Origin: Cellulomonas sp. KRMCY2
Lineage (GTDB): Bacteria; Actinomycetota; Actinomycetes; Actinomycetales; Cellulomonadaceae
Direction of reading: 5' to 3'
Assembly: GCF_000526515.1 (NCBI RefSeq)
Contig: NZ_JAGF01000001.1
Location: 3,906,001-3,970,000, forward strand
Length of the DNA: 64,000 nt
Shown here: piece by piece, positions 44,866 to 54,798 of the stretch
Layout: every line of letters starts with the position of its first letter
Numbering within the stretch: the first letter of the stretch is position 1
Translations under genes and position numbers: made by a program
The notes under the pieces: generated by a model
What the model was told of the DNA's origin: nothing
The model's input: only the letters and a program-made list of their open reading frames with translations
Database searches by the model: none

Positions 44866-46382
44866 GAGGTCCCCGCAATGATCGAGGCGGCGTGCAGGAG
44901 GACGTCGAGCGGCCAGGCGACCACACCGAGGATCGCCAGCGCGATCAGGCCGGTGACCAGCGGCGCGGCAGCTGCCCGGGTGCTCGTCGGCGCCGCCGTC
45001 GCGAGCCCGGACGGCGCTGCCCCGAAGAGCATCCCGGCGGCGTGGCCGGCGATCGCGACGAAGACCACGAGCAGCAGGACCAGCGCGACGGCGACCGCCC
45101 AGAACACGCCCGCGTCGGCAGCGGCCCTCGCCAGAGCCAGCTCGCTGACGAAGAGGCTGAACGGCGGAAGACCGAGGAGCGCCGCGAGCCCGAGCGCGAA
45201 GGAGCCCGCAAGGACGGGCCGACGTGCGAGCAGACCCCGGACGTCTGCGATCCGGGTCGTCCCCTCGGAGGCGAGGATCTGCCCCGAGGCACAGAACAGG
45301 ACCGCCTTGGCCAGGCCGTGCCCGAGGATGTGCAGCAGCAGGGCGGCCACGGCCAACGGGGTCCCGATCGCCACACCGATGATGACCAGCCCCATGTGCT
45401 CGATGCTCGAGTAGGCCAGGAGCCGCTTGTAGTCGCGTTGCGCGAGCAGCAGGGATGCCGCAAGGGCCACCGAGGCGAGGCCGACGACGAGCAGCAGGTT
45501 CCGCACGAACTCCCCGTCCAGGGCTGCGACGGCGATCACCCGGTACCGGAGCAGCGCATAGACGGCGACCGACAGCAGGACCCCGGACATCAGGGCCGAG
45601 ACGGGTGCCGGCGCCTGGCTGTGCGCGTCCGGCAGCCAGCTGTGCATCGGGACGAGCCCCACCTTGGTGCCGAAGCCCAGCACGAGCAGGGGGACAGCGA
45701 TCCGCATCACACCGGGGTCGAGCTGATCGGCCTGGGCGACCAGGACGGTCCAGTCGAGCGAACCCGCCTCCCCGGTGCCGGTGTGCTGCGAGGCGTAGTA
45801 CACGAGCACCGTGCCCAGGTACGCCAATGCGATGCCGACCGAGCAGATGATCACGTACTTCCAGGTCGCCTCGACCGCCGCGCGTCCACCGCGGTGCCCG
45901 ACGAGGAAGGCGGTCACGATCGTGGTGGCCTCGACGGCGGCCCACAGCACGCCGAGGTTGCTCGCCTCGACCGCCAGCACCATGGCGGTGAGGAACAGCG
46001 GGACCAGCAGCCCGTAGCGCTGCGCACCCCGCGCGTCGGTGTGCTCGGCAGCGATCTCGTGGTCGATGTAGCCCACCCCGGACCAGGTGGCCACGACCGC
46101 GACGACGCCGATGACCAGCAGCATCACCGCTGACAGGGCGTCGACCCGCAGCATCCCGCCGACGGTCAGCTCCGACCCGTCGCTGGTGGCGACCGCAGCA
46201 ACCACACCGGAACCCAGGATGGCGACGGACGCGGCGACCGTCGACCAGGCGACAGCCGGACGCCACCCGACCACGACCGCGGCGACCGCGACCAGCATCG
46301 GCGCGAGCAACGGGACCAGGAGGACGGCCGCGGCTACCGGGTCACTCCCGGCAGCGACCCGCACCAGCTCCTCGAACGGCAT
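44862..46382 (-). CDS. Proton-translocating membrane subunit (HyfF/NuoL-M-N type)
   Basis: The product is 506 aa with about fourteen membrane helices of the Mrp/NuoN antiporter fold. Typical segments are TWKYVIICSVGIALAYLGT, KVGLVPMHSWLPDAHSQAP and LLAYSSIEHMGL. It starts at ATG 46382 (a GTG one codon earlier is possible) and ends overlapping the large subunit gene. It belongs to the membrane arm of the Ehr-like complex. Confidence 0.88.
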   Translation of the reverse strand: MPFEELVRVAAGSDPVAAAVLLVPLLAPMLVAVAAVVVGWRPAVAWSTVAASVAILGSGVVAAVATSDGSELTVGGMLRVDALSAVMLLVIGVVAVVATWSGVGYIDHEIAAEHTDARGAQRYGLLVPLFLTAMVLAVEASNLGVLWAAVEATTIVTAFLVGHRGGRAAVEATWKYVIICSVGIALAYLGTVLVYYASQHTGTGEAGSLDWTVLVAQADQLDPGVMRIAVPLLVLGFGTKVGLVPMHSWLPDAHSQAPAPVSALMSGVLLSVAVYALLRYRVIAVAALDGEFVRNLLLVVGLASVALAASLLLAQRDYKRLLAYSSIEHMGLVIIGVAIGTPLAVAALLLHILGHGLAKAVLFCASGQILASEGTTRIADVRGLLARRPVLAGSFALGLAALLGLPPFSLFVSELALARAAADAGVFWAVAVALVLLLVVFVAIAGHAAGMLFGAAPSGLATAAPTSTRAAAAPLVTGLIALAILGVVAWPLDVLLHAASIIAGTS

Positions 46383-46449
46383 CACCGTGAACCTGCCCTT
46401 CCGCGCGTCGATGTCCCCGGCTGTCGGTCAGCCATCCGTCGGTCAGCCA

Positions 46450-47109
46450 TCAGTCACGCAGCTCTCGGAGCTCGTCCAGGTCGGTGCGGCCGAACGTCAG
46501 ACGCATCCTGGCCGCAAGGACCTGCAGCACGAGGACCACCAGCAGGACGTCGAGGGACACGCCGAGCTCGACCACCAGCGGGACGCCCGCCGTGGCGAGG
46601 AACGCGGTCGTCGTGATCCCGTTGTCAAGGAGCAGGAAGCCGATGACCTGCGACAGCGCGCGGCGGCGGGTCACCAGGACGAAGAAGCCCAGGAGGACGA
46701 CGGCCAGCCCGACGGGAAGGGCCCGGGTGGTCGCCGACGGCGCCAGGAGCACGAGCGGACGGCTGATGCCGTAGGCGAGCAGGGTGAGCAGCGCGGCCGC
46801 GAGCAGCGACGTCGTGACGTTGACGAGCGGCTCGGCCTCGCGCGCCTCCCCGGAGTCACGCAGCACCCGGCGCAGCACGGCGGGCAGCACGATCGCCTTG
46901 AGCACCAGGACCCCGGCGGCCGCGACGTAGAGCTCCGTGCTGTGCTCACGGGCGCCGAGCAGGGCTGCGAGCAGGGCGAGCAGGATCCCCTGGGCGACGA
47001 GCAGGCGCACGATGGCGGCCAGCTCCCGGCGCCAGAGCGACAGCACGGCGGTCAGCAGCACACCACCGCAGATCAGGTCGAGCAGCTGGACGAAGACGGC
47101 CTCAGTCAT
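46450..47109 (-). CDS. HyfE-like membrane subunit
   Basis: The product is 219 aa with six or seven membrane helices. It is similar in size and layout to HyfE, including GFLLLDNGI near the later helices and a charged end (TDLDELRELRD). It lies between the HyfC- and HyfF-like genes, in the usual order of group 4 hydrogenase operons. It has 66-67-nt gaps on either side. Confidence 0.82.
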   Translation of the reverse strand: MTEAVFVQLLDLICGGVLLTAVLSLWRRELAAIVRLLVAQGILLALLAALLGAREHSTELYVAAAGVLVLKAIVLPAVLRRVLRDSGEAREAEPLVNVTTSLLAAALLTLLAYGISRPLVLLAPSATTRALPVGLAVVLLGFFVLVTRRRALSQVIGFLLLDNGITTTAFLATAGVPLVVELGVSLDVLLVVLVLQVLAARMRLTFGRTDLDELRELRD

Positions 47110-47175
47110 CGGTGCTCGACCTCCCGGCGGCAGGCTGCGCGACGACCGGTCGGGTCGGCCATGTCTCGGGGCCTC

Positions 47176-48132
47176 TCATGCGAGGAAGAAGGACACGGAC
47201 ACGGCGAGCAGCCCGAACAGGAAGGACGCGGCGAGCAGCTCCGGCACGCGGAACAGGCGCCACTTGGCGATGAACACCTCGAACACGGCGAGGCCCGCCC
47301 CCAGGACACCCACCTTGACGACGAGGGCGACCAGCGCGACCAGCAGGGCAAGCGGCTCGACGCTCGTCGCGATGCCCCACGGGAGGAAGAGGTTCGCACC
47401 CAGACCCAGGAGGACCGTCAGCCGCATGGCTGCGGCGAGCTCGACCGCCGCAAGGTCACGCCCGGCGTACTCGAGGACCATCGCCTCGTGGATCATCGTG
47501 AGCTCGAGGTGCGTCGCCGGGTTGTCGACCGGCAGTCGACCCGTCTCGGCGATGATCACGACGGCGAACGCGATCGCCGCCAGGAGGCTCGCCGGGGACA
47601 GGATCCTGGCGGGTGACGTCAACGTGCCCGCCACGATGTCGGCCAGGTTCGAGGACCCCACCCGGGCCGACAGGGCGAAGACCGCCAGCAGGATCGTCGG
47701 CTCGGAGAGCGCGGCGATCGTCATCTCACGGCTGGCACCCATCCCGCCGAACGCCGTCCCCGTGTCGAGCCCGGCAAGGGCGAGCGACACCGTGCCGAGC
47801 ATGAGCAGGGCGACCACCGCGAAGAGGTCGGCTGCACCGTCGGCCGGCGAGATGGTCGACAGGAAGGGCGCGACAGCCGCGATGACCAGGGTCGAGGCGA
47901 GCAGCACCAGCGGCGCGGCGGTGAAGACCCAGCTCGAACCCTCGGGCCGGATCGCCTCCTTGCCCAGGAGCTTGCGCAGGTCGCGCCACGGCTGGCCGAT
48001 GCCGGCACCCGCCCGACCCTCCGCCGTGGCCCGCACCTGCCGCATCACGCCGACGAGCAGCGGGGCACCGCCGACCACCAGGACGAGCTGCCCGGCAGAC
48101 GCAGCGACGGCACCGACCATCTGAGCACTCAT
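47176..48132 (-). CDS. HyfC/NuoH-like membrane subunit
   Basis: The product is 318 aa from ATG 48132, overlapping the previous stop by 4 nt. About eight helices are visible, with WRDLRKLLGKE, ETGRLPVDNPATHLELTMIHE (the NuoH cytoplasmic loop) and KWRLFRVPE. NuoH-type subunits connect the electron-transfer arm to the pump subunits. The acidic loop residues are retained, so coupling to ion transport seems possible. Confidence 0.88.
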   Translation of the reverse strand: MSAQMVGAVAASAGQLVLVVGGAPLLVGVMRQVRATAEGRAGAGIGQPWRDLRKLLGKEAIRPEGSSWVFTAAPLVLLASTLVIAAVAPFLSTISPADGAADLFAVVALLMLGTVSLALAGLDTGTAFGGMGASREMTIAALSEPTILLAVFALSARVGSSNLADIVAGTLTSPARILSPASLLAAIAFAVVIIAETGRLPVDNPATHLELTMIHEAMVLEYAGRDLAAVELAAAMRLTVLLGLGANLFLPWGIATSVEPLALLVALVALVVKVGVLGAGLAVFEVFIAKWRLFRVPELLAASFLFGLLAVSVSFFLA

Positions 48133-50252
48133 GCGCTGATCCCGACCACGATCATGACGCCCAGCAGGCCGAGGAAGCCGTAGGCGAGGTAGCGGTGCAC
48201 GCTGCCGTCGGCCAGCCGGCGCGACCACTGACCCCACCGACCGGCGGCGGCGAGCAGCGGCGGGTACAGGCGTGCCTCGAGCCGATCAGGCACCCGCTGC
48301 CGGAACCGGACGCTCTCGATGAGGTACCTCGACTCGGTGAAGGGCGTCACGTCGATGTCCTGCTCGGGACCCAGGACGTCGTCGAAGACCCGGGTGAGCG
48401 GTTCGGCGAAGGAGGTCGCCGTGAGCTCCATCCGCGCGTCGAGCCGAGCCCCACCACACCCCCACGCCGGCGCGACCCGCCGCGCCCGACCCCGGGAGAC
48501 CCACCGCGACAGGAGCGCGACGCCGACCCCGGCGACGACCAGACCGAGGGCGATGAACAGCGGCGACATCGATCCGGCGATGCCGGCAAGGCGCAGGGCC
48601 ACGCCGCTGCCGGCCAGCGGCGCGCCGTCGCGCACCGAGGGCAGCACCTGGAGCAGGTGCACGAGCGGCTCCCCGGCCGCAGCGGGGACAAGGGCGAGTC
48701 CCAGGCACGCCGCTGCCGCAGCGGCCATCCCGGCCCGCATGGCCATCGGGCTCTCGGTGGCCGACTCGGCCATCAGGGACCGGGGTCGTGCGAGGAACCC
48801 GACACCGAAGGCCTTGACGAAGGTGGCCACACCGAGCCCGGCGGTCAGGGCGACCACGCCGACCGCGAGCGGGATGCTCACGGCGACGAGGACGGACGGC
48901 GAGCCGGTCGCGGTCACGCTGTGGATCAGTCCCTGCAGGAGGATCCACTCGGAGACGAAGCCGTTGCCGGGCGGCAGCGCCGCTGCGCCGAGCGCGCCGA
49001 CGGCGAACAGTGCCGTCGTGACCGGCATCCGGCCGGCGAGCCCACCGAGCAGGTCGAGGTTGCGCAGGCCGGTGGCCCGCAGGACCGACCCGGCGCCGAG
49101 GAAGAGCAGCGTCTTGAAGGCGGCGTGGTTCACGGCGTGCAGCACGGCCGCGGCCATCAGCAGGCTCGCCAGGACCCGGTTCCCGTCGGCGGCGAAGATG
49201 CCCGCTGCGCCGATCCCGATCAGGATCAGGCCGACGTTCTCGGTCGTGGAGTACGCGAGGAGCCGCTTGAGGTCCACCGCGACGCTGGCCTGCAGGACGC
49301 CGTAGAGGGCGGAGACGCCACCGACCGTCAGGACGAGCAGGCCCCACCACCGGGGCCCTCCGCCGAGCAGGTCGAACCCGACCCGGATCAGGCCGTACAC
49401 ACCGAGCTTGACCATGGCGGCCGACATCAGCGCCGAGACGTGGCTGGGTGCCTCGGGGTGAGCCCGGGGCAACCAGACGTGCAGCGGGACCATCCCGGCC
49501 TTCGAGCCGAAGCCGAGGAAGACCAGCACGAAGATCAGCGAGCGGGTCGACGGCGGCAGGTCCGCGGCGCCGGCCCGCAGGGCTGCGAACGACTCGCCGC
49601 CCGCGCCGGCGGCGAAGGCGACCAGACCGAGCATGATCGCGACCAGTCCGGCATGGGTCATCCCGGCGTACCAGAGCCCGGCGTCGCGGACCGAGGCGCG
49701 CAACCGGTGCTCGGCGAGCACAAGGACGAGGGATGTCAGCGCCATCAGCTCCCACAGGACCAGCAGCGTCGTGACGCTCGCGGCGGCCGGCACGAGCAGC
49801 ATCGTCGCGACGAACAACGGGAGCATCGACTGGGAGGTGCGCGATGCTGCGCCCTCGACGTGCGCCGCGGGCCGCACGGCACCCGGCCCGGCCGCGACGG
49901 ACGTGCCGACGGTGCCGCTGTCCTCGGCGGCGTGCCGGCCACCCGGTTGGGTGTAGCCGATGCTGTAGAGACCTGCTGCGACCGCGACGGCACCGACGAG
50001 AAGCAGGAAGGCGCCCGAGAGTGCGTCCACCGCCAGGACGAGGGAACCGAGCGGCAGCAGCCCCGTGACCGTCAGCGACCACTCCTGCCCGCCGAGCCCG
50101 CCGACGCCGGCGACCACACCACCGATGCCGACCAACGCCGTCAGACCACCGGCCGCCAGTGGCCGGCGGCTGCGTGGGACGACGAGCACCAGGACGAACC
50201 CGACGACGGCTCCCGCGGCGACCAGGGCCAGGCCTGTGGCGACCAGGTTCAT
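48129..50252 (-). CDS. HyfB/NuoL-like proton-translocating membrane subunit
   Basis: The product is 707 aa from ATG 50252; a longer frame would overlap the small subunit. There are about sixteen helices with KAGMVPLHVWLPRAHPEAPS and LLAYSTTENVGL, the classic antiporter sequences. The C-terminal extension ends in one more helix, as in HyfB. Its gene is coupled to both neighbours by 4-nt overlaps. Confidence 0.88.
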   Translation of the reverse strand: MNLVATGLALVAAGAVVGFVLVLVVPRSRRPLAAGGLTALVGIGGVVAGVGGLGGQEWSLTVTGLLPLGSLVLAVDALSGAFLLLVGAVAVAAGLYSIGYTQPGGRHAAEDSGTVGTSVAAGPGAVRPAAHVEGAASRTSQSMLPLFVATMLLVPAAASVTTLLVLWELMALTSLVLVLAEHRLRASVRDAGLWYAGMTHAGLVAIMLGLVAFAAGAGGESFAALRAGAADLPPSTRSLIFVLVFLGFGSKAGMVPLHVWLPRAHPEAPSHVSALMSAAMVKLGVYGLIRVGFDLLGGGPRWWGLLVLTVGGVSALYGVLQASVAVDLKRLLAYSTTENVGLILIGIGAAGIFAADGNRVLASLLMAAAVLHAVNHAAFKTLLFLGAGSVLRATGLRNLDLLGGLAGRMPVTTALFAVGALGAAALPPGNGFVSEWILLQGLIHSVTATGSPSVLVAVSIPLAVGVVALTAGLGVATFVKAFGVGFLARPRSLMAESATESPMAMRAGMAAAAAACLGLALVPAAAGEPLVHLLQVLPSVRDGAPLAGSGVALRLAGIAGSMSPLFIALGLVVAGVGVALLSRWVSRGRARRVAPAWGCGGARLDARMELTATSFAEPLTRVFDDVLGPEQDIDVTPFTESRYLIESVRFRQRVPDRLEARLYPPLLAAAGRWGQWSRRLADGSVHRYLAYGFLGLLGVMIVVGISA

Positions 50253-50764
50253 CGGCCGGTCAGCCCGCGCAGCGCTGCGATCAGCGCGTCCGGGGTCGGC
50301 GGGCACCCCGGGACCTCGACATCGACCGGGACGACGTCGGCGACGGTGCCCTGGACGCCGTGGCCACCGGCGAACACCCCGCAGCTGAGCGCGCAGTCAC
50401 CGACCGCGACGACGAGCCTCGGTGCCGGGGTCGCGTCGTAGGTGGCCCGGAGCGGGTCGGCCATGTTGCGCGTCACCGGGCCGGTCACCAGCAACGCGTC
50501 GGCGTGCCGGGGAGACGCCACCAGACGCACCCCGTAGCGTTCCGCGTCGTACACCGGACCGAAGGCGGAGGCGATCTCGAGCTCGCACCCGTTGCACGAC
50601 CCGGCGTCCACGTGACGGAGCTGCACCGACCCGGTCAGCCGTGCCGCAGTCCGTGGTGCGGCTGCGTCCGTGGTCTCGGCACCGTCGACCCCGACGGCTG
50701 ACGGTGCCGGGGGCGCCGGCTCGGCGACCCGGCCGGTCCGGATGATCTTGCGCAGGAGGCTCAT
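50249..50764 (-). CDS. NuoB/HycG-like small subunit with a [4Fe-4S] site
   Basis: The product is 171 aa. After a ~45-residue non-conserved N-terminus it has GSCNGCELE (C57, C60), GDCALSCG (C124) and VPGCPP (C154), the four cysteines of the proximal cluster (N2 in complex I). The cluster is therefore retained although the partner large subunit has lost NiFe ligands. It is first of the six subunit genes. No ferredoxin-type subunit (HyfH/HyfA) is encoded here. Confidence 0.88.
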   Translation of the reverse strand: MSLLRKIIRTGRVAEPAPPAPSAVGVDGAETTDAAAPRTAARLTGSVQLRHVDAGSCNGCELEIASAFGPVYDAERYGVRLVASPRHADALLVTGPVTRNMADPLRATYDATPAPRLVVAVGDCALSCGVFAGGHGVQGTVADVVPVDVEVPGCPPTPDALIAALRGLTGR

Positions 50765-50798
50765 CGCCGGCCCACCGGCTCCCGGCGCACGACGCGGC

Positions 50799-51182
50799 TC
50801 ACGAGGCCGGCTCGGCTCGCCGTGGCTGTGCCGTCGCAGGCTGGGCAGCGTCCAGCTCCTCGGCCCGAAGGTCGCTCAGCAGCTCCATCTGCACGCCCAA
50901 CAGCTCGGTGCGCAGCCGGCGGGCCACGGCCAGCAGCTCCGCGACCCGCGGGCTGGTCACCGAGTAGTACACCGCCGACGCCTCGCGTCGGCTCGACACC
51001 AGCCCCGCACCCCGCAGCACGGCCAGCTGCTGAGACAGTGCGGACGCCTCGACACCGATCTCGGCGAGCATCTCCCCCACCGAGTGCTCACGCTCGCAGA
51101 GCAGCTCGAGCACCCGGATGCGCAGCGGGTTGCCCAGGGCCTTGAACAGGTCCGCCTTCAGCTGGTGCAACGGTGTCGGCAC
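50799..51182 (-). CDS. ArsR-family regulator heading the Ehr-like operon
   Basis: The product is 127 aa. The winged helix is SALSQQLAVLRGAGLVSSRREASAVYY-like, with a single Cys (CEREHSVGE) and no obvious metal site. It lies 34 nt before the small-subunit gene on the same strand and probably regulates the operon. Lack of metal ligands suggests a redox or other signal. Confidence 0.85.
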   Translation of the reverse strand: MPTPLHQLKADLFKALGNPLRIRVLELLCEREHSVGEMLAEIGVEASALSQQLAVLRGAGLVSSRREASAVYYSVTSPRVAELLAVARRLRTELLGVQMELLSDLRAEELDAAQPATAQPRRAEPAS

Positions 51183-51248
51183 AGCACCCTCGACTCTCGG
51201 CGTTCAGCCCATGGATCCTTGCGGTGACTTCTCCGGTCAATCATGTCA

Positions 51249-51263
51249 CAACTCTCTCAGTTG
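51249..51263 (-). promoter_or_regulatory. Candidate operator of the ArsR-type regulator
   Basis: CAACT-CTCTC-AGTTG is an inverted repeat 67 nt upstream of the ArsR start, in a stretch of lower GC. TTGCAG on the minus strand nearby could be a -35 element. Confidence 0.4.
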
Positions 51264-51324
51264 CGAAAGTCTGCAAGTCGGTGATCCCTCGTACCCGTCG
51301 TCCCCGTCGTCCCCGTCGCGCCCG

Positions 51325-53145
51325 TCACGCCGAGGGAGTCGGGGCCGCGCGCTCGTCCTGGTAGAGGCGGTCGATCTGCTCGGCGAAGTCGGCCAGCACG
51401 ACGTCCCGGCGAACCTTGAACGACGGTGTCAGGTACCCGTTCGCCAGGGTGAGGTCGACGTCGAGCACGGCGAACTTGCGGATCGACTCCGAGCGGGAGA
51501 CCGCCTCGTTGGTCCGGTCGACCGCGCGCTGCAGCGCAGCGAGCACGAACGCGTCGGTCCGGGCCTCGTCGACAGACATCGGCGGCCGACCGTGATGGGC
51601 GAGCCAGCCTGGCAGGGTCTCGGCGTCGAGGGCGATCAGCATCGCGATGAACGGTCGGTGGTCGCCGACGAGAACGCACTGCGACACCAGCGGGTGTCCG
51701 CGCAGCCGGTCCTCGAGGATCGCCGGCGAGACGTTCTTGCCGCTGGCCGTGACGATGAGCTCCTTGATCCGACCGGTGATGCGCAGGTAGCCGTCCTCGT
51801 CGAAGGCCCCGATGTCGCCCGTCCGGAACCAACCGTCGACGAACGCCTCAGCGGTCGCCTCGGGGTCGTTGTGGTAGCCGCGGAACACGTGCGGCCCCTT
51901 GACCTGGATCTCGCCGTCCGGCGCGATCCGCGCGGCGGTACCGGCGGTCACCGGTCCGACCGTGCCGATCCGGTTGGCCTCGATCAGGTTGCAGGTCGTG
52001 GGCGCCGTCGTCTCGGTCAGGCCGTAGCCCTCCACGATCGTCAGACCGATCCCCCGGAAGAAGTGCCCGAGCCGCTCCCCGAGCGGCGCACCGGCCGAGA
52101 ACGAGTACCGGAGCTCACCGCCGAGGGACCGGTGGATCGCGCGGTACACCAGCCGGTCCGCCAGCGCATGCTGCACCCGCAGCGGCCAGGCGGGACCGTG
52201 TGCCGTGTCACGGGCCCGTGAGTGGTCGATCGCGACCCGCGCCGACCACCGGAAGATCCGCAGCGTGAGCCCACCACCGGCCTTGAGCTCAGCGCCGCCG
52301 TAGACCTTCTCGAAGACGCGGGGCACAGCCACGATGGCCGTCGGCCGGAACGCCTGCAGGACCTCGATCAGGCGTGCCTGGTTCGGGCAGTGCCCGATCA
52401 CGGCGCCGTTGCCGACCATCAGGACCTGGATCAGCCGGGCGAAGACATGGGCGAGCGGCAGGAAGACGAGGTGCCGCGACTCGGGGCGGGCGCAGGCCGG
52501 AGCCATCTCGAAGCCGACGTTCGCCGAGATGAACACGAAGCACTCGTGGGTCAGCTCGACGCCCTTGGGCCGGCCGGTGGTACCCGAGGTGTAGATGATC
52601 GTCGCGAGGTCCGTCAGCCGGACGGCGTCGCGGCGCACGGCCAGATCGGCGTCGGGCACGCCCTGCCCGGCCGACCGCAGTCCGGCGAGGCCAGCCGCGT
52701 CGATCCGCCACACGTGCTCGAGGCGCGGGAGCTCCGCGTGCATCTCGTCGACCAGGTCGGCATGCTCCTGCTGCCCGACGAACACGGCCCGGACGCCCGC
52801 GTCCGAGCAGATCCACTGGACCTGCTCGATCGACGAGCTCTCGTAGATCGGGACGCCGACAGCCCCTGCGGCCCAGATCGCGAAGTCGACCAGCATCCAC
52901 TCGTAGCTCGTCCCGGCCATGATCGCGACGCTGTCGCCGGCCCGGATCCCAGCCGCCATCAGACCCTTGGCCACGGCGCCGACCTCGGCGACGAACTGCG
53001 TCCCGCTCATGGCCCGCCAGCCACCGCTTTCCTCGATCTCGACGAGCGTCCGGTCGGGGTCCTTGGCTACGCGGTGGTCGAGCATCGTGTTGATGCTCCA
53101 GGTCGGGTCGGGCTCGACGTGTGCCGGTCGGGTGAAGACGTCCAT
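51325..53145 (-). CDS. Long-chain fatty-acid-CoA ligase (AMP-binding)
   Basis: The product is 606 aa. The AMP-binding motif is YTSGTTGRPKG, with EGYGLTET, GWFRTGD and the late KELIVTASGKNVSP. Gene length and motifs fit bacterial FadD/FAA-type ligases, which activate fatty acids through an acyl-adenylate. It is monocistronic, 142 nt past the ArsR gene. The chain-length preference is not visible. Confidence 0.9.
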   Translation of the reverse strand: MDVFTRPAHVEPDPTWSINTMLDHRVAKDPDRTLVEIEESGGWRAMSGTQFVAEVGAVAKGLMAAGIRAGDSVAIMAGTSYEWMLVDFAIWAAGAVGVPIYESSSIEQVQWICSDAGVRAVFVGQQEHADLVDEMHAELPRLEHVWRIDAAGLAGLRSAGQGVPDADLAVRRDAVRLTDLATIIYTSGTTGRPKGVELTHECFVFISANVGFEMAPACARPESRHLVFLPLAHVFARLIQVLMVGNGAVIGHCPNQARLIEVLQAFRPTAIVAVPRVFEKVYGGAELKAGGGLTLRIFRWSARVAIDHSRARDTAHGPAWPLRVQHALADRLVYRAIHRSLGGELRYSFSAGAPLGERLGHFFRGIGLTIVEGYGLTETTAPTTCNLIEANRIGTVGPVTAGTAARIAPDGEIQVKGPHVFRGYHNDPEATAEAFVDGWFRTGDIGAFDEDGYLRITGRIKELIVTASGKNVSPAILEDRLRGHPLVSQCVLVGDHRPFIAMLIALDAETLPGWLAHHGRPPMSVDEARTDAFVLAALQRAVDRTNEAVSRSESIRKFAVLDVDLTLANGYLTPSFKVRRDVVLADFAEQIDRLYQDERAAPTPSA

Positions 53146-53435
53146 GCTGGCTCCGATACGCGAGTTCGACGGTGTGGGGCATCACGTCCGGACCTGGAGC
53201 CGTGCGCCGCCGGGGCTCACGGCTCGGCGAGGAACGGGACGATCTCCGGGATCAGTCACCACCCGACGAACGAGCAGACAGCACCCAGCCTAGCCAGCCA
53301 CCGCGGCACGCGGAGCACGAACTCCCAGCCATCGGCGCACGCCTCGCTCGACCCGTCGACCGATAGGATCGTGCTCGGTGCGCCGGGAAGTCTGGTCGGC
53401 AGTGTTGTCGTCGACCCCGAAGAAGGGCTCCACCC
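53146..53435. other. Intergenic region between ligase and nhaA
   Basis: This gap of 290 nt is divergent between two genes. I see no gene here. It must hold both promoters. A 64-codon minus-strand frame within it (53256-53450) has no ribosome site and overlaps nhaA. Confidence 0.5.
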
Positions 53436-54743
53436 ATGCGCACTCGCCACCCCAGCCGGGTCCTGCTCGCCCGCGGTTCATGGGCGGAGGCAGCGCGGGT
53501 CTCCGCGATCCTGCGCAAGGAGACCGTCGGTGGCGCGCTGCTGCTGACCGCGACCGTCGTGGCCCTCGTCTGGGCGAACTCGCCGTTCGCAGACTCCTAC
53601 GCCGCGCTCCGCGACCTCGAGGTCGGCCCGGAGTCGCTCCACCTGCGGCTGTCGCTCGGCGCCTGGGCCGCCGACGGGCTGCTGGCGATCTTCTTCTTCG
53701 TCGTCGGCCTCGAGCTCAAGCGCGAGTTCGTCGCAGGCGACCTGCGTGACCCGCGCCGTGCGGCGCTGCCCATCCTGGCCGCGGTCGGCGGCATGGTCGC
53801 CCCGGCGCTCGTGTACCTGGCCGTCAACGCCGGATCGGACCCGGGCGCTCTGCGCGGGTGGGCGATCCCCACCGCCACCGACATCGCCTTCGCCCTGGCG
53901 GTGCTGGCCGTCATCAGCACGCACCTGCCGGCCGCCCTGCGGACCTTCCTGCTCACCCTGGCCGTGGTCGACGACCTCCTCGCCGTCACGATCATCGCGA
54001 TCTTCTACACCGGCGAGGTCCAGGTGTTCCCGCTGCTGGCCGCGCTCCTGCCGCTCGGGCTGTTCACCGTCGCGGTGCAGCGACGGATCCGATCCTGGTG
54101 GCTGCTGCTCCCGCTGGCCGCGGCCACGTGGGGGCTGGTGCACGCCTCCGGGGTGCACGCCACCGTCGCCGGGGTGCTGCTCGGCTTCGCCGTGCCGGTC
54201 ATCCGCAGCCGCGCCGCCGGCGGACCCGAAGCCGGACCTGGGCTCGCCGAGCACCTCGAGCACCGCTTCCGGCCGATCTCGGCGGGTCTCGCCGTCCCGG
54301 TCTTCGCGTTCTTCGCTGCCGGCGTCACCGTCGGCGGTCTGTCCGGCCTGGTCGACGCGCTGACCGACCGGGTCGCGCTGGGCATCGTCGCCGGCCTCGT
54401 GGTCGGCAAGACCGCCGGGATCGTCGGCGCGACCTACCTGGTCGCGAGGTTCACCCGCGCCAGCCTGGACGCGAGCCTGCGCTGGCTCGACGTGCTGAGC
54501 ATCGCGATGCTCGGCGGTGTCGGCTTCACGGTCTCGCTGCTGATCGGCGAGCTCGCCTTCGGCGCCGGGACCGCCCAGGACGAGCACGTCAAGATCGGCG
54601 TCCTGGTCGGCTCGGTGACCGCCGCCCTCCTGGCCGCCGTCCTGCTGCGCTCCCGCAACCGCACCTACCGGCGCATCGAGGAGCTCGAACGCATCGACAC
54701 CGACGCCGACGGCGTCCCCGACGCCTTCGAGCGCACCGCATAG
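53436..54743 (+). CDS. nhaA: Na+/H+ antiporter NhaA
   Basis: The product is 435 aa with twelve membrane helices. The ion-binding Asp pair is VVDDLLAV, and [13 protein letters not shown] and [15 protein letters not shown] are typical. The acidic C-terminal tail ([16 protein letters not shown]) resembles a short calcium-binding loop. It exchanges external protons for internal sodium or lithium. The gene is single and converges on the VanY-type gene after 55 nt. Confidence 0.93.
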   Translation: MRTRHPSRVLLARGSWAEAARVSAILRKETVGGALLLTATVVALVWANSPFADSYAALRDLEVGPESLHLRLSLGAWAADGLLAIFFFVVGLELKREFVAGDLRDPRRAALPILAAVGGMVAPALVYLAVNAGSDPGALRGWAIPTATDIAFALAVLAVISTHLPAALRTFLLTLAVVDDLLAVTIIAIFYTGEVQVFPLLAALLPLGLFTVAVQRRIRSWWLLLPLAAATWGLVHASGVHATVAGVLLGFAVPVIRSRAAGGPEAGPGLAEHLEHRFRPISAGLAVPVFAFFAAGVTVGGLSGLVDALTDRVALGIVAGLVVGKTAGIVGATYLVARFTRASLDASLRWLDVLSIAMLGGVGFTVSLLIGELAFGAGTAQDEHVKIGVLVGSVTAALLAAVLLRSRNRTYRRIEELERIDTDADGVPDAFERTA

Positions 54744-54798
54744 GCCGGCGGGCCGGGATCCCCGGTACGCCGAACCTGACCGGGCCGGGCCTGACAGA

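Noticed and set aside
44866-46266. N-terminal extension of the large-subunit frame
   Set aside because: Arg-rich, overlaps the HyfF-like gene; the true start is ATG 44865 coupled to the previous stop.
43372-50764. Functional NiFe hydrogenase
   Set aside because: All four NiFe cysteines are replaced in the large subunit.
53256-53450. 64-codon minus-strand frame ending in a Trp-rich stretch
   Set aside because: No ribosome site, overlaps nhaA, and no recognisable domain.
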